Shown: positions 1-7,718 of the stretch, one piece after another
Position numbering within the stretch: position 1 is the stretch's first letter
Layout of the letters: each line of letters begins with the position of its first letter
Assembly: GCA_964355545.1 (NCBI GenBank)
Contig: CAYHEK010000003.1
Coordinates: forward strand, 1-44,429
Length of the DNA stretch: 44,429 bases
Source of the DNA: JAPLGE01 sp964355545
GTDB taxonomy: Bacteria > Bipolaricaulota > Bipolaricaulia > UBA7950 > UBA9294
Direction: 5' to 3'
Translations under genes and position numbers: made by a program
Notes under the pieces: model-generated
Seen by the model: only the letters and a program-made list of their open reading frames with translations
Database searches by the model: none
What the model was told of the DNA's origin: nothing

Positions 1-1
1 C

Positions 2-43
2 GACGCCTTCGTCGAGGAGGTCAAAAAGAGGGTCGAGGGCTAG
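2..43 (+). CDS. C-terminal end of a gene running in from the left edge (partial)
   Basis: The frame starting at base 2 is open from the edge and ends in TAG at 41-43; the visible tail reads DAFVEEVKKRVEG. Its amphipathic helical look and position, converging on the permease gene whose stop lies 43 bases further on, fit a real gene end. Thirteen residues are too few to identify the product, so this is only a positional call. Confidence 0.4.
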   Translation, partial: DAFVEEVKKRVEG

Positions 44-86
44 TCGATCCCCTCCAGCCGGCGTCCGGACTCTGAGATCCCCCGGC

Positions 87-1193
87 TCACTCCCGACTTT
101 CCTGACGGAGGACGAGGCTCGCAAGGACGATCGTGAGCACGACAAAGGTGAGGACCCCGGCGAACCCGAGTGGTTCTTGCCACGGCGCGAGCCCCTTCAC
201 CATCACGGCGCGCAAGAGACGGTTCGAGTAGGTGAGCGGCACGAGATAGGAGAGGGGGCGCAGGACGGCCGGGATCGCCTGGAGCGGCCACATCATGCCG
301 GAGAGGAGGACCGAAGGCAACAGGACGAGCGGAAAGAAGAGGACCGCCTGCGACTCGGTCTCGGCGAGCGCGGAGAGGAGCGTCCCCAGGCCGACGCTCC
401 CAATCGCGAAGAGGATCACCCCGACGAAGGCCCAGCCGATCGACCCGTTGATCACGATCCCGAAGACTCCCTTCCCGATCGAAAGGACGAGGACCGATTG
501 GACGAGGGCGATGAGCCCGAACGCCACGACGTACCCAAGGATGAACTCCGCGCGCCGGACCGGCGACACCCAGACCCGCGCGAACGTCCCGTCGACCTTC
601 TCGCGCACGACGGAGAGAAGCGTCAAGATCGTGCAGATGAACGCCACGACGAGGCCCATGATCGCCGGAGCGAAGCTGTCGATGAAGCGGACCTCCACGC
701 CGTAGAGCTTCCGCGTCTCCACGTTGACCGGTCCGCCCTCGCCCAGATCGAGCAGGGCGTCGGCGATCCCCATCTGGACGGCGGAGGCGATCTGTGGGTC
801 TGACTCATCCAGGGCGAGGTCGAGCGTCCCTTGAGCGCTCGTGGCGACCCCCATCGCGAAGTGCGCGTAGTACAGGCTTGTGAACTTCGGCGGGATACGC
901 ACCACCGCCTGGTACCCCTCCTTGAGGAGCCGCTCCGGGTCGCTCCCGAGAGGGAGGACCGTGACGCGGAAGGACTCATTCTTCTTTAGGTTCTCGAGGA
1001 TCGTCGCCGTGAGGTCAGTACCATCCTCGTCCAAGACGCCGAGGCGGACGTCGCGGATCTCCCCGGAGAAGGAGTAGCCGAACAGGATCATCGCCAGGGA
1101 CGGCACGATCAGCATGAAGGCGAGCACGCGCTTGTCGTGCCACAGCTGCCGCAAGACCCTTTCTGAAATCGCAAGGATCCTCCACCCGCTCAT
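87..1193 (-). CDS. ABC-2 type transporter permease
   Basis: Membrane subunit of an ABC exporter, 368 aa. One hydrophobic helix at about residues 24-40 is followed by a large extracytoplasmic domain (about 45-172), then a run of five or so membrane helices to the C-terminus, the usual layout of the ABC2_membrane_3 (YhgE/YadH-like) family. The ATG at 1193 was chosen because it overlaps the ATPase stop as ATGA and has GGGAG upstream; the frame stays open further upstream, but that part is antisense-like and proline/arginine-rich. It is the last gene of the TetR-led operon and presumably works with the ATPase encoded just before it. The substrate cannot be told; drugs or lipids are typical for the family. 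Confidence 0.88.
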   Translation of the reverse strand: MSGWRILAISERVLRQLWHDKRVLAFMLIVPSLAMILFGYSFSGEIRDVRLGVLDEDGTDLTATILENLKKNESFRVTVLPLGSDPERLLKEGYQAVVRIPPKFTSLYYAHFAMGVATSAQGTLDLALDESDPQIASAVQMGIADALLDLGEGGPVNVETRKLYGVEVRFIDSFAPAIMGLVVAFICTILTLLSVVREKVDGTFARVWVSPVRRAEFILGYVVAFGLIALVQSVLVLSIGKGVFGIVINGSIGWAFVGVILFAIGSVGLGTLLSALAETESQAVLFFPLVLLPSVLLSGMMWPLQAIPAVLRPLSYLVPLTYSNRLLRAVMVKGLAPWQEPLGFAGVLTFVVLTIVLASLVLRQESRE

Positions 1194-1957
1194 CGCTTGA
1201 CTCCCTCCCCCGCGACTCCCTGGGTCAGCGTGAGGAAGACCCGGTCCATGTCCGGCGAACTCGTCCCCGTCTCCGCCGCGACGCGCGCCTTCAGTTCGTC
1301 CGCCGCCCCCTCGGCGATCAGGTCGCCGCGCGCCATCAGGCCGACCCGGCCGCACCGCTCCGCCTCGTGCAGGTAGTGCGTGGAGAGGACGATCGTGCGG
1401 CCGTCCCGGTTGAGCGCGTGGAAGCGCTCCCAGAACTCCTGCCGCAGGCCCGGGTCGAGTCCGATCGTGGGCTCGTCGAGGACGAGCATCTCCGGGTCGT
1501 GCACGAGCGCGCACGCAAGCGAGAGGCGCTGTCGCTCCCCACCTGAGAGGCGGTCGGCCCGCTTTTGCGCGTGATCCGCCATCCGCGTCCACAAGAGGAG
1601 CTCGCGCGTGCGCCGCGCGACCGCCGCGCGCGCAAGACCGTAGATCCGCCCGAAGAAGAGGAGGTTCTCCACTACGCTCAGGTCTCGGTACACCGCGCGC
1701 TCCTGCGGCATGTACCCCAGGCGCGCCTCAACCGCCCGCCGCTCGCCGGGCATGGCGTGTCCGAGAAGGCAAACCCTCCCCTCCGTGGGCTTGGTTAAAC
1801 CGCACACTAGCCGCATCAGGGTCGTCTTTCCCGCGCCGCTCGGCCCCACGAGCCCGTAGATCTCGCCCGTCCCGATCCGAAGGCTCAGGCGGTCCACGGC
1901 CACCCGCTCGCCGAAGCGCTTGACCAACCGATCCGTCTCGATCGCGAGCTCAGCCAT
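1190..1957 (-). CDS. ABC transporter ATP-binding protein
   Basis: Nucleotide-binding subunit of an ABC exporter, 255 aa. Walker A GPSGAGKTT at residues 38-46, Q-loop near residue 85 (YMPQE), signature LSGGE at 137-141, Walker B with DE at 161-162 and the switch histidine H194 in STHYLHEAE are all intact, so it should be active. The sequence style is that of the DrrA/CcmA group that pairs with ABC-2 permeases. Start ATG at 1957 has AGAGGGAC upstream; the stop overlaps the permease start by four bases, implying coupled translation. It lies 9 bases after the LolA-like gene. Confidence 0.93.
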   Translation of the reverse strand: MAELAIETDRLVKRFGERVAVDRLSLRIGTGEIYGLVGPSGAGKTTLMRLVCGLTKPTEGRVCLLGHAMPGERRAVEARLGYMPQERAVYRDLSVVENLLFFGRIYGLARAAVARRTRELLLWTRMADHAQKRADRLSGGERQRLSLACALVHDPEMLVLDEPTIGLDPGLRQEFWERFHALNRDGRTIVLSTHYLHEAERCGRVGLMARGDLIAEGAADELKARVAAETGTSSPDMDRVFLTLTQGVAGEGVKR

Positions 1958-1966
1958 CTCGTCCCT

Positions 1967-2737
1967 CTAGCCTTGAGGGGGCTCAAACAGCGCCGGGTCG
2001 AGTCCCCCGTTCAGAACCAGGCTGTCGTACTGGATCACGTTCTTCAGGGCGCCTGTCTCGTCGTAGGTCTCGATCCGCTGGGCGAGCGGGGCGACTCCGT
2101 CGACCACGTCGATCTCGAGAAGGCGACCATCGACGAGCAGGCGGTCGTCCACGTCGTAGACGAGGCGCCGGGTCGGGACGAAGAGGTCCGGGTCCACCCA
2201 CACTTCGATCGTCCCGTAGGTTGCGTCGCTTGTTGCCGCCTTGCCGATCAAGTGGTACGCCGTTGTCTCATCGGCCAGGAGCTGGAAGTCGTAGTCATCA
2301 AGCTCGTCTCGGACCCCGCGCAGGATCTGACGGAAGAGGAGCCAGGGCTCTTCCCCGCAAGACAGGTCGGAGAGGTCCTTCGAGTACCAGGTTGTGTTCG
2401 CTGCAATGTAGATCCACAGCTTCTTCCCGACGATCAGCGTGAGATTCCCCGCGAAGAAGTCGGGCTCGATGTACTCCTGCCTCATCGAGTCGGGCTGAAG
2501 GAGGGAGACCCGCATCCGCTGCACAAGCCCCACCTTGCCCAGGGAGTTGTAGGTCGTGATCGTGATACGCGCGTCAAGGGTCTCGATCGCCTGGGTCTTT
2601 TCCTTCATGGCGTCGAGCACCGCCTGCGCGCTCGAGAGCCGCTCTCCGAGAACGATGCCGCTTGAGATCATCGCACCGACCAACGCCCCGACGAGTGCCA
2701 AGAGCGACCGGCGCACCCGCTGCCCTTCGCTTCTCAT
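1967..2737 (-). CDS. LolA-like outer-membrane lipoprotein-sorting-type protein
   Basis: 256-aa exported protein. A positively charged start and a hydrophobic helix (about residues 10-31) form a signal peptide or anchor. The remainder is beta-rich with the features of the LolA/RseB-like half-barrel fold: an N-terminal helix, a segment about modifying sugar- or lipid-carrying groups (MRQEYIEPDFF), KLWIY, and the late DPDLFVPTRRL / GALKNVIQYDS strands. The family binds acyl chains in the periplasm. It is translationally coupled to the TetR gene (ATGA overlap) and precedes the ABC pair, suggesting an export system that hands a hydrophobic substrate across the periplasm. The exact substrate is unknown. 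SD AAGGAG lies 5 bases before the ATG. Confidence 0.75.
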   Translation of the reverse strand: MRSEGQRVRRSLLALVGALVGAMISSGIVLGERLSSAQAVLDAMKEKTQAIETLDARITITTYNSLGKVGLVQRMRVSLLQPDSMRQEYIEPDFFAGNLTLIVGKKLWIYIAANTTWYSKDLSDLSCGEEPWLLFRQILRGVRDELDDYDFQLLADETTAYHLIGKAATSDATYGTIEVWVDPDLFVPTRRLVYDVDDRLLVDGRLLEIDVVDGVAPLAQRIETYDETGALKNVIQYDSLVLNGGLDPALFEPPQG

Positions 2738-3342
2738 CGTGACTCCTTTCTTACTTGCGCCCTGTCCGTTCGCCCCTCCAGCGTGAGGAGGGCATCGAAA
2801 TAGACGAGCCTCACCATCCGAACGAGCTCGGGCAGGGTGTGTCCTGTTTCGTGGATCGTCTTTGGCGTTAGAACGTGACGGACCGTCTCCAAGAGGAGGA
2901 GCGCCCAGAGGTCAGGGTCGATGTCGCGGCGGATGTCTCCCTCTCCCTGCGCCTGCGCGACCAACCCCACCAGTCGCCGCACGCGCTCCATCCGCACCGC
3001 GTCGATCCGATCCCAGAAAGCCGGCGCCACCTTCTCGACCTGACTCACCACCAGGGTCTGCATCCGCGGGATCGTCTCGCCCGCGAATTCAAGCGACGCG
3101 AGGATCCGGTCGATCGCGGGCGCCTTTCGAGAGAGGATCGCGTCCCACTGCGCGAGCGTCTCCTCCACGAACGAGAGGACGATCGCCTCGAGGAGCTCCT
3201 CTTTGCTCGAGAACACCTTGTAGAGGGTCTTCTTGCTGATCCGGCAGCGCTCGGCGATCGTGTTCGTCGTGACCGAGCCGAGCCGCCCTTCGAGGAGCAT
3301 CTCCCGCCCTGCCTGCACGATCTTCTCTCGCGCGCTGTCCAA
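2734..3342 (-). CDS. TetR/AcrR family transcriptional regulator
   Basis: 202-aa repressor with an N-terminal TetR helix-turn-helix (about residues 5-52; TTNTIAERCRISKKTLYKVF is the core) and a helical ligand-binding C-terminal domain. The TTG at 3342 is preferred as start: it has AGGGGG six bases upstream, gives the normal family length, and lies downstream of a good promoter and palindromic operator. An upstream ATG at 3540 in the same frame would run through the operator and yield an arginine/proline-rich leader unlike the family. It heads a four-gene operon (TetR, LolA-like, ATPase, permease) joined by stop/start overlaps, so it most likely represses its own exporter and releases on binding an exported compound. 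Confidence 0.87.
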   Translation of the reverse strand: MDSAREKIVQAGREMLLEGRLGSVTTNTIAERCRISKKTLYKVFSSKEELLEAIVLSFVEETLAQWDAILSRKAPAIDRILASLEFAGETIPRMQTLVVSQVEKVAPAFWDRIDAVRMERVRRLVGLVAQAQGEGDIRRDIDPDLWALLLLETVRHVLTPKTIHETGHTLPELVRMVRLVYFDALLTLEGRTDRAQVRKESR

Positions 3343-3357
3343 CGACGTCCCCCTAGA

Positions 3358-3381
3358 ATACCAATGCGGTTTCCTTGGTAT
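3358..3381. promoter_or_regulatory. Palindromic operator for the TetR-family regulator
   Basis: ATACCAA (3358-3364) and TTGGTAT (3375-3381) are perfect inverted 7-base arms around a 10-base centre, 24 bp in all. This is the size and form of many TetR/AcrR operators. It overlaps the last two bases of the -10 element and the predicted transcription start, so a bound dimer would block initiation; autoregulation is inferred. Confidence 0.75.
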
Positions 3382-3408
3382 CCTATATCGGTCGGCCGGC
3401 GTTGTCAA
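3380..3408 (-). promoter_or_regulatory. Promoter of the TetR-ABC exporter operon
   Basis: On the minus strand, -35 TTGACA (3403-3408) and -10 TAGGAT (3380-3385) are separated by 17 bases. The expected transcription start, about 3373, falls inside the palindrome at 3358-3381, and about 31 bases upstream of the TTG start of the regulator. Confidence 0.75.
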
Positions 3409-3581
3409 GACTGGCGCGCCCCTGCGCAGCCGAGAGCGCGGTTTGCTCGCAGCCGGAGAGGGAGGAGCTCCCTCTCCAAGACGCACCGAAGGGAAAGTCG
3501 GCGCCGCGGGGTTGAGGACCGGCCCCTCGCCAATTGACAATCCCTCTCAGGCGGCGGAGCAGCGCTCACGAAGGAGTGCGG

Positions 3582-4172
3582 ATGATCCCTAAAGGAACCA
3601 AGAGGCAAGACGTGAAGTGCCACCCCCTCACCCCCGATCGCTTTTACGACCTCGAGCGCCTGTTCGGCCCGCGCGGCGCGTGCGGAGGGTGCTGGTGCAT
3701 GTGGTGGCGCCTTTCGCGCTCACAGTTTGCCGAAGGGAAGGGCGAGGGGAACCGCCTCGCCCTCAGACGCCTGGTCGAGGAGGGTGAGGTCCCGGGGCTC
3801 CTCGCCTACGCGCAGGGAGAGCCGGTCGCCTGGTGCGCCCTTGGCCCCCGCGAGGTGTACCCGGCTCTCGAGCGCTCGCGGGTTCTCAAACGGGTGGACG
3901 ACGCGGCCGTCTGGTCGGTCGTCTGCTTCTTCGTCGCGAAGCCCTTCCGCCGGCGCGGGCTGACCGTGACCCTCCTCGAGGCGGCCGTCGATCACGTCCG
4001 TGACCACGGGGGCACGATCGTCGAAGGGTACCCGGTGGAACCCAAGACGGATCGGATCCCCGACGACTCCGCATTCATGGGCCTTCCCTCCGCCTTCCGC
4101 GCCGCTGGCTTCACCGAGGCCCTGCGCCGCTCGGAGACCCGGCCGATCCTGCGCTACGCCATCCCCCCCTAG
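3582..4172 (+). CDS. GNAT family N-acetyltransferase
   Basis: 196-aa probable acetyltransferase. It carries the N-terminal signature CGGCWCMWWR (residues about 34-43) of a GNAT subgroup, a central beta-strand VVCFFVAKPFRRRGL matching the acetyl-CoA pyrophosphate-binding motif (Q/R-x-x-G/R-x-G/A), and a late GLPSAFRAAGFTEALRRS segment that fits GNAT strands 6-7. Start ATG 3582 has AAGGAG five bases upstream. The acceptor is unknown; the cysteine-rich signature is characteristic but its role is not known to me. It lies alone between the exporter operon promoter and the nucleoside kinase. Confidence 0.82.
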   Translation: MIPKGTKRQDVKCHPLTPDRFYDLERLFGPRGACGGCWCMWWRLSRSQFAEGKGEGNRLALRRLVEEGEVPGLLAYAQGEPVAWCALGPREVYPALERSRVLKRVDDAAVWSVVCFFVAKPFRRRGLTVTLLEAAVDHVRDHGGTIVEGYPVEPKTDRIPDDSAFMGLPSAFRAAGFTEALRRSETRPILRYAIPP

Positions 4173-4245
4173 GGTTTTGAACCTTCCCCAAGGCGCCCTG
4201 CCCAGGCGGCCGTCGGCCATCGCGAGGTGACACTCCCGGGGGGGG

Positions 4246-4274
4246 TTGTCCGCTCGACCGTCTCGCGCTATGCT
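4246..4274 (+). promoter_or_regulatory. Promoter upstream of the deoxynucleoside kinase gene
   Basis: -35 TTGTCC (4246-4251), 17-base spacer, -10 TATGCT (4269-4274). The expected start near 4281 leaves a leader of about 146 bases before the kinase ATG. An 8-base G run lies just upstream (4238-4245). Confidence 0.55.
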
Positions 4275-4280
4275 GGTGGC

Positions 4281-4426
4281 GAGGGAGGGTATGGTAGGAA
4301 CCGGGTAAGGGACCGGCTCAATTCACCCGGGGGATGATCAAGAGGAACGGGTGCGGGAGCCGGTGCAAAGAGAGGGGTCACCGGAATCGGTGGGGTGGAG
4401 GGGAAAAGGTGAGGGGGGAGAAGACG
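4281..4426 (+). other. Long purine-rich structured 5' leader of the kinase gene
   Basis: The leader is rich in G and A. It can form a hairpin CCGGGT/ACCCGG (4301-4306 with 4325-4330) and another CCGGTG/CACCGG (4360-4365 with 4379-4384). It matches no riboswitch class I recognise. An alternative in-frame ATG at 4334 would extend the kinase by 31 residues but adds a sequence foreign to the family. Confidence 0.35.
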
Positions 4427-5059
4427 ATGATCCTTTTGGAGGGCAACATCGGCGCCGGAAAGAGCACCGTGGGGAATACGCTCAAAGAGTCTGGACTCTT
4501 TGCGTTCATCGAGGAACCGGTCGGGGCGTGGCAAGAGGGGTTCGCGTCGAACCTCCTCGCTCTCTTCTACGAGAACCCCAAGCGGTGGGCGTTCACGTTT
4601 CAGCTCGCCGCGTTCACGACGAGAGCGAAGACATGGGCCGAGGTCCTCGCGCGAACGAGCCACCGCGACGTCGTGCTTGAGCGATCGATCTGGTGCGACC
4701 GCTACATCTTCGCCAGGAACTGCTACGAGTCGGGCCTAATGGACAAGACGGAGTGGCAACTGTACTGCCACCTCTGGGACTGGGTGAGGGCGAACTGGCC
4801 GACTGATCCGGACGTGATCGTCTACCTGCGGACCCCAGCCGAAGTCTGTCTAGATCGGATCAAGGAGCGCGGCCGAAGCGAGGAGAGCAAGCTCCCCCTA
4901 AAGTACCTAAAGGACCTCGAGCGCCTCCACGACGACTGGCTCCTCGACAACTCCCAAGTGATCGTGCTCGACGGGGAGAGGCATTGGACGGCCCAGGCGG
5001 TGAAGGAGGCCATCGAGTCCTGGGGGGTCGAGCGCGCGGGCGTCGCCCAGTACGCGTAA
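4427..5059 (+). CDS. Deoxynucleoside kinase (dNK family)
   Basis: 210-aa salvage kinase phosphorylating deoxynucleosides with ATP. P-loop GNIGAGKST at residues 6-14 lies at the very N-terminus as in dGK/dAK/dNK enzymes. The LERSIWCDRYIFA stretch holds the ERS motif that binds substrate and metal, and the RIKERGRSEE segment is the arginine-rich lid over the phosphates. ATG 4427 is preferred because the family begins just before the P-loop and a strong GGGGGGAG lies upstream. The HAD phosphatase gene follows after 12 bases, so both are probably co-transcribed; a role together in nucleotide turnover is possible but not shown. Confidence 0.88.
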   Translation: MILLEGNIGAGKSTVGNTLKESGLFAFIEEPVGAWQEGFASNLLALFYENPKRWAFTFQLAAFTTRAKTWAEVLARTSHRDVVLERSIWCDRYIFARNCYESGLMDKTEWQLYCHLWDWVRANWPTDPDVIVYLRTPAEVCLDRIKERGRSEESKLPLKYLKDLERLHDDWLLDNSQVIVLDGERHWTAQAVKEAIESWGVERAGVAQYA

Positions 5060-5071
5060 GGCCGTCCCCGT

Positions 5072-5914
5072 GTGAGCAAGAGAATGAGTCTCGCGTCGGC
5101 CGCCGAGAAGACGTCCGCTCGAGTGCCGCGCTACTCTAAGGTGGTGTTCGACCTCGACGGGACCCTCTACCGGGGGAGCACGGCGATCCCTCACGCGGTC
5201 GAGGCCGTCAACCGACTCCGGGGTCGGGCCGAGCTTTTCTTCCTATCCAACAACAGCAGCCTCTCCTGCGCCGCCATCGCCGAGCGGCTGCGCGAGCTCG
5301 GGGTTGCGGTGAGCGAGGACGAAGCGGTCGGATCGGCGGCCCTCGTCGCGGACTACCTCTCCTCGCGCGAGGAGAGAGCCGCGTTCTTCCCTGTCTGCTC
5401 GCCGAGCCTTGAGGAGGTCCTCGTCACCGCGGGACACCACCCCGTCCCCGCTCGGCAGGCGGAGTACGTCGTGGTCGGGGTCGATTCGGAACTCACATAC
5501 GAGAAGCTCGCCTTGGGCCTTGTCGCCCTGCGGGGCAAAGCGCGCCTCGTCGCGGCGAACTTGGACCAGGTCTTTCCCGTCGAAGGGGGCGTGCGGCCTG
5601 GTGCCGGAGCGATCGTGGGCGCCTTCCGCGGGATGGGCTTCGAGCCGGAGGTCGTCTGCGGAAAGCCAGACCCGTGGGCGATCGAGAGGGCGTTCGCCCT
5701 CCGCGGCTGGGAGGAAAAACGAGATGCCCTCATGATCGGGGATCAGCTCGAGACCGACATCCTCAGCGCAGAGAGGATCGGCGTCGATTCCGTCCTCGTC
5801 CTGACCGGTGTCTCGACGCGCGCCGACATCGAGACAAAGGGGATCCGCCCGACCTACGTCATCGAGGACCTCAGAGAGCTCGAACCGATCCTTCGCGGCG
5901 AGGCCACGCACTGA
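5072..5914 (+). CDS. NagD-like HAD superfamily phosphatase (class IIA)
   Basis: 280-aa cytoplasmic hydrolase. HAD motif I VVFDLDGTLYRG (nucleophile D27, acid D29), motif II FLSNNSS near residue 57, lysine motif GKPDPWAIE, and motif IV MIGDQLETDI are intact. The long insertion between motifs II and III is the C2a cap of the NagD/4-nitrophenylphosphatase/phosphoglycolate phosphatase group. The GTG at 5072 starts the frame; an ATG at 5084 would also be acceptable because the core begins only at residue 20. Substrate specificity within the family (nucleotides, phosphoglycolate, sugar phosphates) cannot be read from sequence. Confidence 0.87.
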   Translation: MSKRMSLASAAEKTSARVPRYSKVVFDLDGTLYRGSTAIPHAVEAVNRLRGRAELFFLSNNSSLSCAAIAERLRELGVAVSEDEAVGSAALVADYLSSREERAAFFPVCSPSLEEVLVTAGHHPVPARQAEYVVVGVDSELTYEKLALGLVALRGKARLVAANLDQVFPVEGGVRPGAGAIVGAFRGMGFEPEVVCGKPDPWAIERAFALRGWEEKRDALMIGDQLETDILSAERIGVDSVLVLTGVSTRADIETKGIRPTYVIEDLRELEPILRGEATH

Positions 5915-5928
5915 CCCTCGCCTCTCCT

Positions 5929-5960
5929 GACCGGCCCGAGCGTCGCGGGCTCCTCCGGTC
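5929..5960. terminator. Hairpin between convergent genes, possible bidirectional terminator
   Basis: GACCGG (5929-5934) pairs with CCGGTC (5955-5960), and an inner GAGC/GCTC can extend the fold. It sits between the converging HAD phosphatase and SDR genes. No T run follows in either direction, so intrinsic termination would be weak. Confidence 0.35.
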
Positions 5961-5966
5961 CGCAGG

Positions 5967-6701
5967 TCACTTCGTCCCACCGAGCTCCTGGTACAAGCCC
6001 ACGACCATCTCGCGCATCCCCCCGAGGAAGGGTCGCGTGGCCATGAACACCGCCGCTTCTCCGATCTCGCTTGGATCGAGCCAGCGCGAGCCGTCCGCGT
6101 CCGGAAAGAGGTCGCGTCGCATCTTCGTGTCAACGAGCATCGGGCAGAGCGCTGAAACGCGGATCCCGAGAGGCTGAACCTCCTGGTTCAACGAGCGGGT
6201 GAACCCCATCACGGCGTGTTTGGTCGCCCCGTAGGCCGCCACGTTGGGCACGCTATCGATCCCTTGGTTCGAGACGACATTGATGATCTGGCTCGTCCCC
6301 TCTTGCGCGAGCATCTGCCGCACGGCCTCCCGACAACAGAGGAAGGTGCCACGGGCGTTCGTCGCCATCAGCCGGTCCCAGTCTTCGACGCGGAACTCCT
6401 TGACCGGCCCGAGAATGCAAATCCCGGCGCTCGCGACCAGGATGTCAAGCCTGCCGTACCGGCCCACCGTCTCCCGGACCATGCGTGCCGCGTCGGCTTC
6501 GACCGACACGTCGCCGGCGATCGTCAGGGGGCGAGGCCCAATCGCCGCGAGCTCCTCTGCCGCCTCGGCGAGGTTCCCCTCCGTCCTCGCCGCGATCGCA
6601 AGGAGAGCCCCTTCCCTTGAGAAAGCAACGGCGATCGCCTTCCCGATCCCTCGGCTCCCGCCGGTAACGAGCGCCACCTTGCCGCGAAGCGCTTCCGCCA
6701 T
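5967..6701 (-). CDS. Short-chain dehydrogenase/reductase (SDR)
   Basis: 244-aa NAD(P)-dependent oxidoreductase. TGGSRGIGK at residues 13-21 is the Rossmann cofactor loop, the arginine after it (AARTEGN) suggests NADP(H) preference, and the catalytic serine lies 13 residues before the tyrosine of YGATK. NARGTF supplies the structural asparagine. Length and motifs match the classical FabG-like SDRs, but substrate is not predictable; it need not be a ketoacyl-ACP reductase. ATG 6701 has AGGAGGGAGGAGG upstream. The gene follows the membrane-anchored unknown by 14 bases and is probably in its operon. Confidence 0.88.
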   Translation of the reverse strand: MAEALRGKVALVTGGSRGIGKAIAVAFSREGALLAIAARTEGNLAEAAEELAAIGPRPLTIAGDVSVEADAARMVRETVGRYGRLDILVASAGICILGPVKEFRVEDWDRLMATNARGTFLCCREAVRQMLAQEGTSQIINVVSNQGIDSVPNVAAYGATKHAVMGFTRSLNQEVQPLGIRVSALCPMLVDTKMRRDLFPDADGSRWLDPSEIGEAAVFMATRPFLGGMREMVVGLYQELGGTK

Positions 6702-6715
6702 CCGCCTCCTCCCTC

Positions 6716-7405
6716 CTACGTCGCAAACAGGAACCAGAAGGCCACGGCAACGACACCGAACAGGATCCCCCCTGCGATGTCGAGCCACGCCGGCCTTCCC
6801 GGCACCTCGTGAAACTGGCGCACGTCGCTCACCACGGAGGGGAGGGCGAGGAAGTCGGCGAGTCCGAAGGCTTCCTTCTCTCCGATAGCCGACCAGAGCC
6901 TCCCGGTCTCCCCCCGCGAGGAGTAGAGGACCCCGTAGTACCGGCCCGCGTTCGCCAGGACGAGCTTCTCCTCCCGCAGCGTCCACGAGTCGGTCCCCGT
7001 GAACGGTTCGTGGAAGACCGCAGGATCCGTGGCGCCGTCGGTCGAGAGGATGACCCCGCCGTAGCCTTGCGGGATGGCGAAGGGCAGGGTGACCGGAGGA
7101 AGGCCCGGCCCGAGGACCGCGAGAGCCGGGCGGAAGCCCTTGTACCGGCCGATGACCGGAACCCCCAGTGAGAGCGACAGGCTCGCGCTCTGGGGCACGT
7201 CGAAGGAGAGCCAATACCGCGGTGACGACGCGGTGATCTCGACGTAGGCGACCTGGGACACGTCGATCTCGCGGACAAGAAGCGCGTGGGCCGCGTCGCC
7301 GTGCACCTCGCCGAACGGAAGCGGCTTGTGGCCGAACGCAACGGCGCTCTCAAGAAGCACGAGGAAGAGAACCGTTCCGCTCTTCACCCCCAACCGACCG
7401 ATCAT
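6716..7405 (-). CDS. Exported protein of unknown function with C-terminal membrane anchor
   Basis: 229-aa protein that I do not recognise. It has a signal-peptide-like N-terminus (hydrophobic residues about 10-24 ending in AVAFG), a soluble, beta-rich middle and a single C-terminal hydrophobic helix (about 207-229, WLDIAGG then FGVVAVAFWFLFAT). The body contains a repeated aromatic/glycine style (RYKGFRPALAVLGPGLPP; ANAGRYYGVLYSSRGETG) as in surface or periplasmic domains, and histidines near the mature N-terminus. Overall it looks like an exported domain tethered by its tail. ATG 7405 has AGGAGG upstream. It is followed by the SDR gene. Confidence 0.7.
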   Translation of the reverse strand: MIGRLGVKSGTVLFLVLLESAVAFGHKPLPFGEVHGDAAHALLVREIDVSQVAYVEITASSPRYWLSFDVPQSASLSLSLGVPVIGRYKGFRPALAVLGPGLPPVTLPFAIPQGYGGVILSTDGATDPAVFHEPFTGTDSWTLREEKLVLANAGRYYGVLYSSRGETGRLWSAIGEKEAFGLADFLALPSVVSDVRQFHEVPGRPAWLDIAGGILFGVVAVAFWFLFAT

Positions 7406-7449
7406 AGCCTCCTCCTTTCCTGAGATCTCCCCGATCGCCGGGGAGAACG

Positions 7450-7478
7450 AGCGTAGCAGGAGCCACGCCCCGTGACAA
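7450..7478 (-). promoter_or_regulatory. Promoter for the anchored unknown and SDR genes
   Basis: Minus strand: -35 TTGTCA (7473-7478), 17-base spacer, -10 TACGCT (7450-7455). A small CTCCCC/GGGGAG hairpin (about 7426-7444) would lie in the leader. Confidence 0.5.
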
Positions 7479-7616
7479 CCCACGCTCTCTTCTCCTTGGG
7501 GCCGCGCGTCCCGTGTCGTCGAGGCGGAGGAACGAGCCATGCGCCCTGACACGGAGTGGAACAAGTTCTTGTTGCAACCTCCTCCGCAAAGGACCGATCG
7601 GTGTGGCTTCGCGGCC

Positions 7617-7645
7617 TTGTGCTCTCCCTCCTCTCCCTGTAGCCT
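7617..7645 (+). promoter_or_regulatory. Possible promoter for the 62-aa protein and GGQ protein
   Basis: -35 TTGTGC (7617-7622), 17-base pyrimidine-rich spacer, -10 TAGCCT (7640-7645). The match is modest. The 313-base gap 7406-7718 otherwise shows only the divergent promoter at 7450-7478 and no RNA gene. Confidence 0.35.
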
Positions 7646-7718
7646 ATCCTCTGCGCGCGTGACCGGATTCCCTGCTGTAACGCCGCGGACGAGAGAGGAA
7701 GAAAGGGGGAACGCCATC

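Noticed and set aside
1194..1592. N-terminal extension of the ABC-2 permease frame (long open stretch upstream of ATG 1193)
   Set aside because: It lies fully inside the ATPase gene, is Arg/Pro/Gly-rich as antisense or off-frame GC-rich sequence usually is, and a proper ATG with SD exists at 1193.
3343..3540. N-terminal 66-residue extension of the TetR regulator from ATG 3540
   Set aside because: It would be translated from DNA upstream of the promoter and through the operator, and adds a Pro/Arg/Ser-rich stretch not seen in the family; TTG 3342 with SD gives the usual length.
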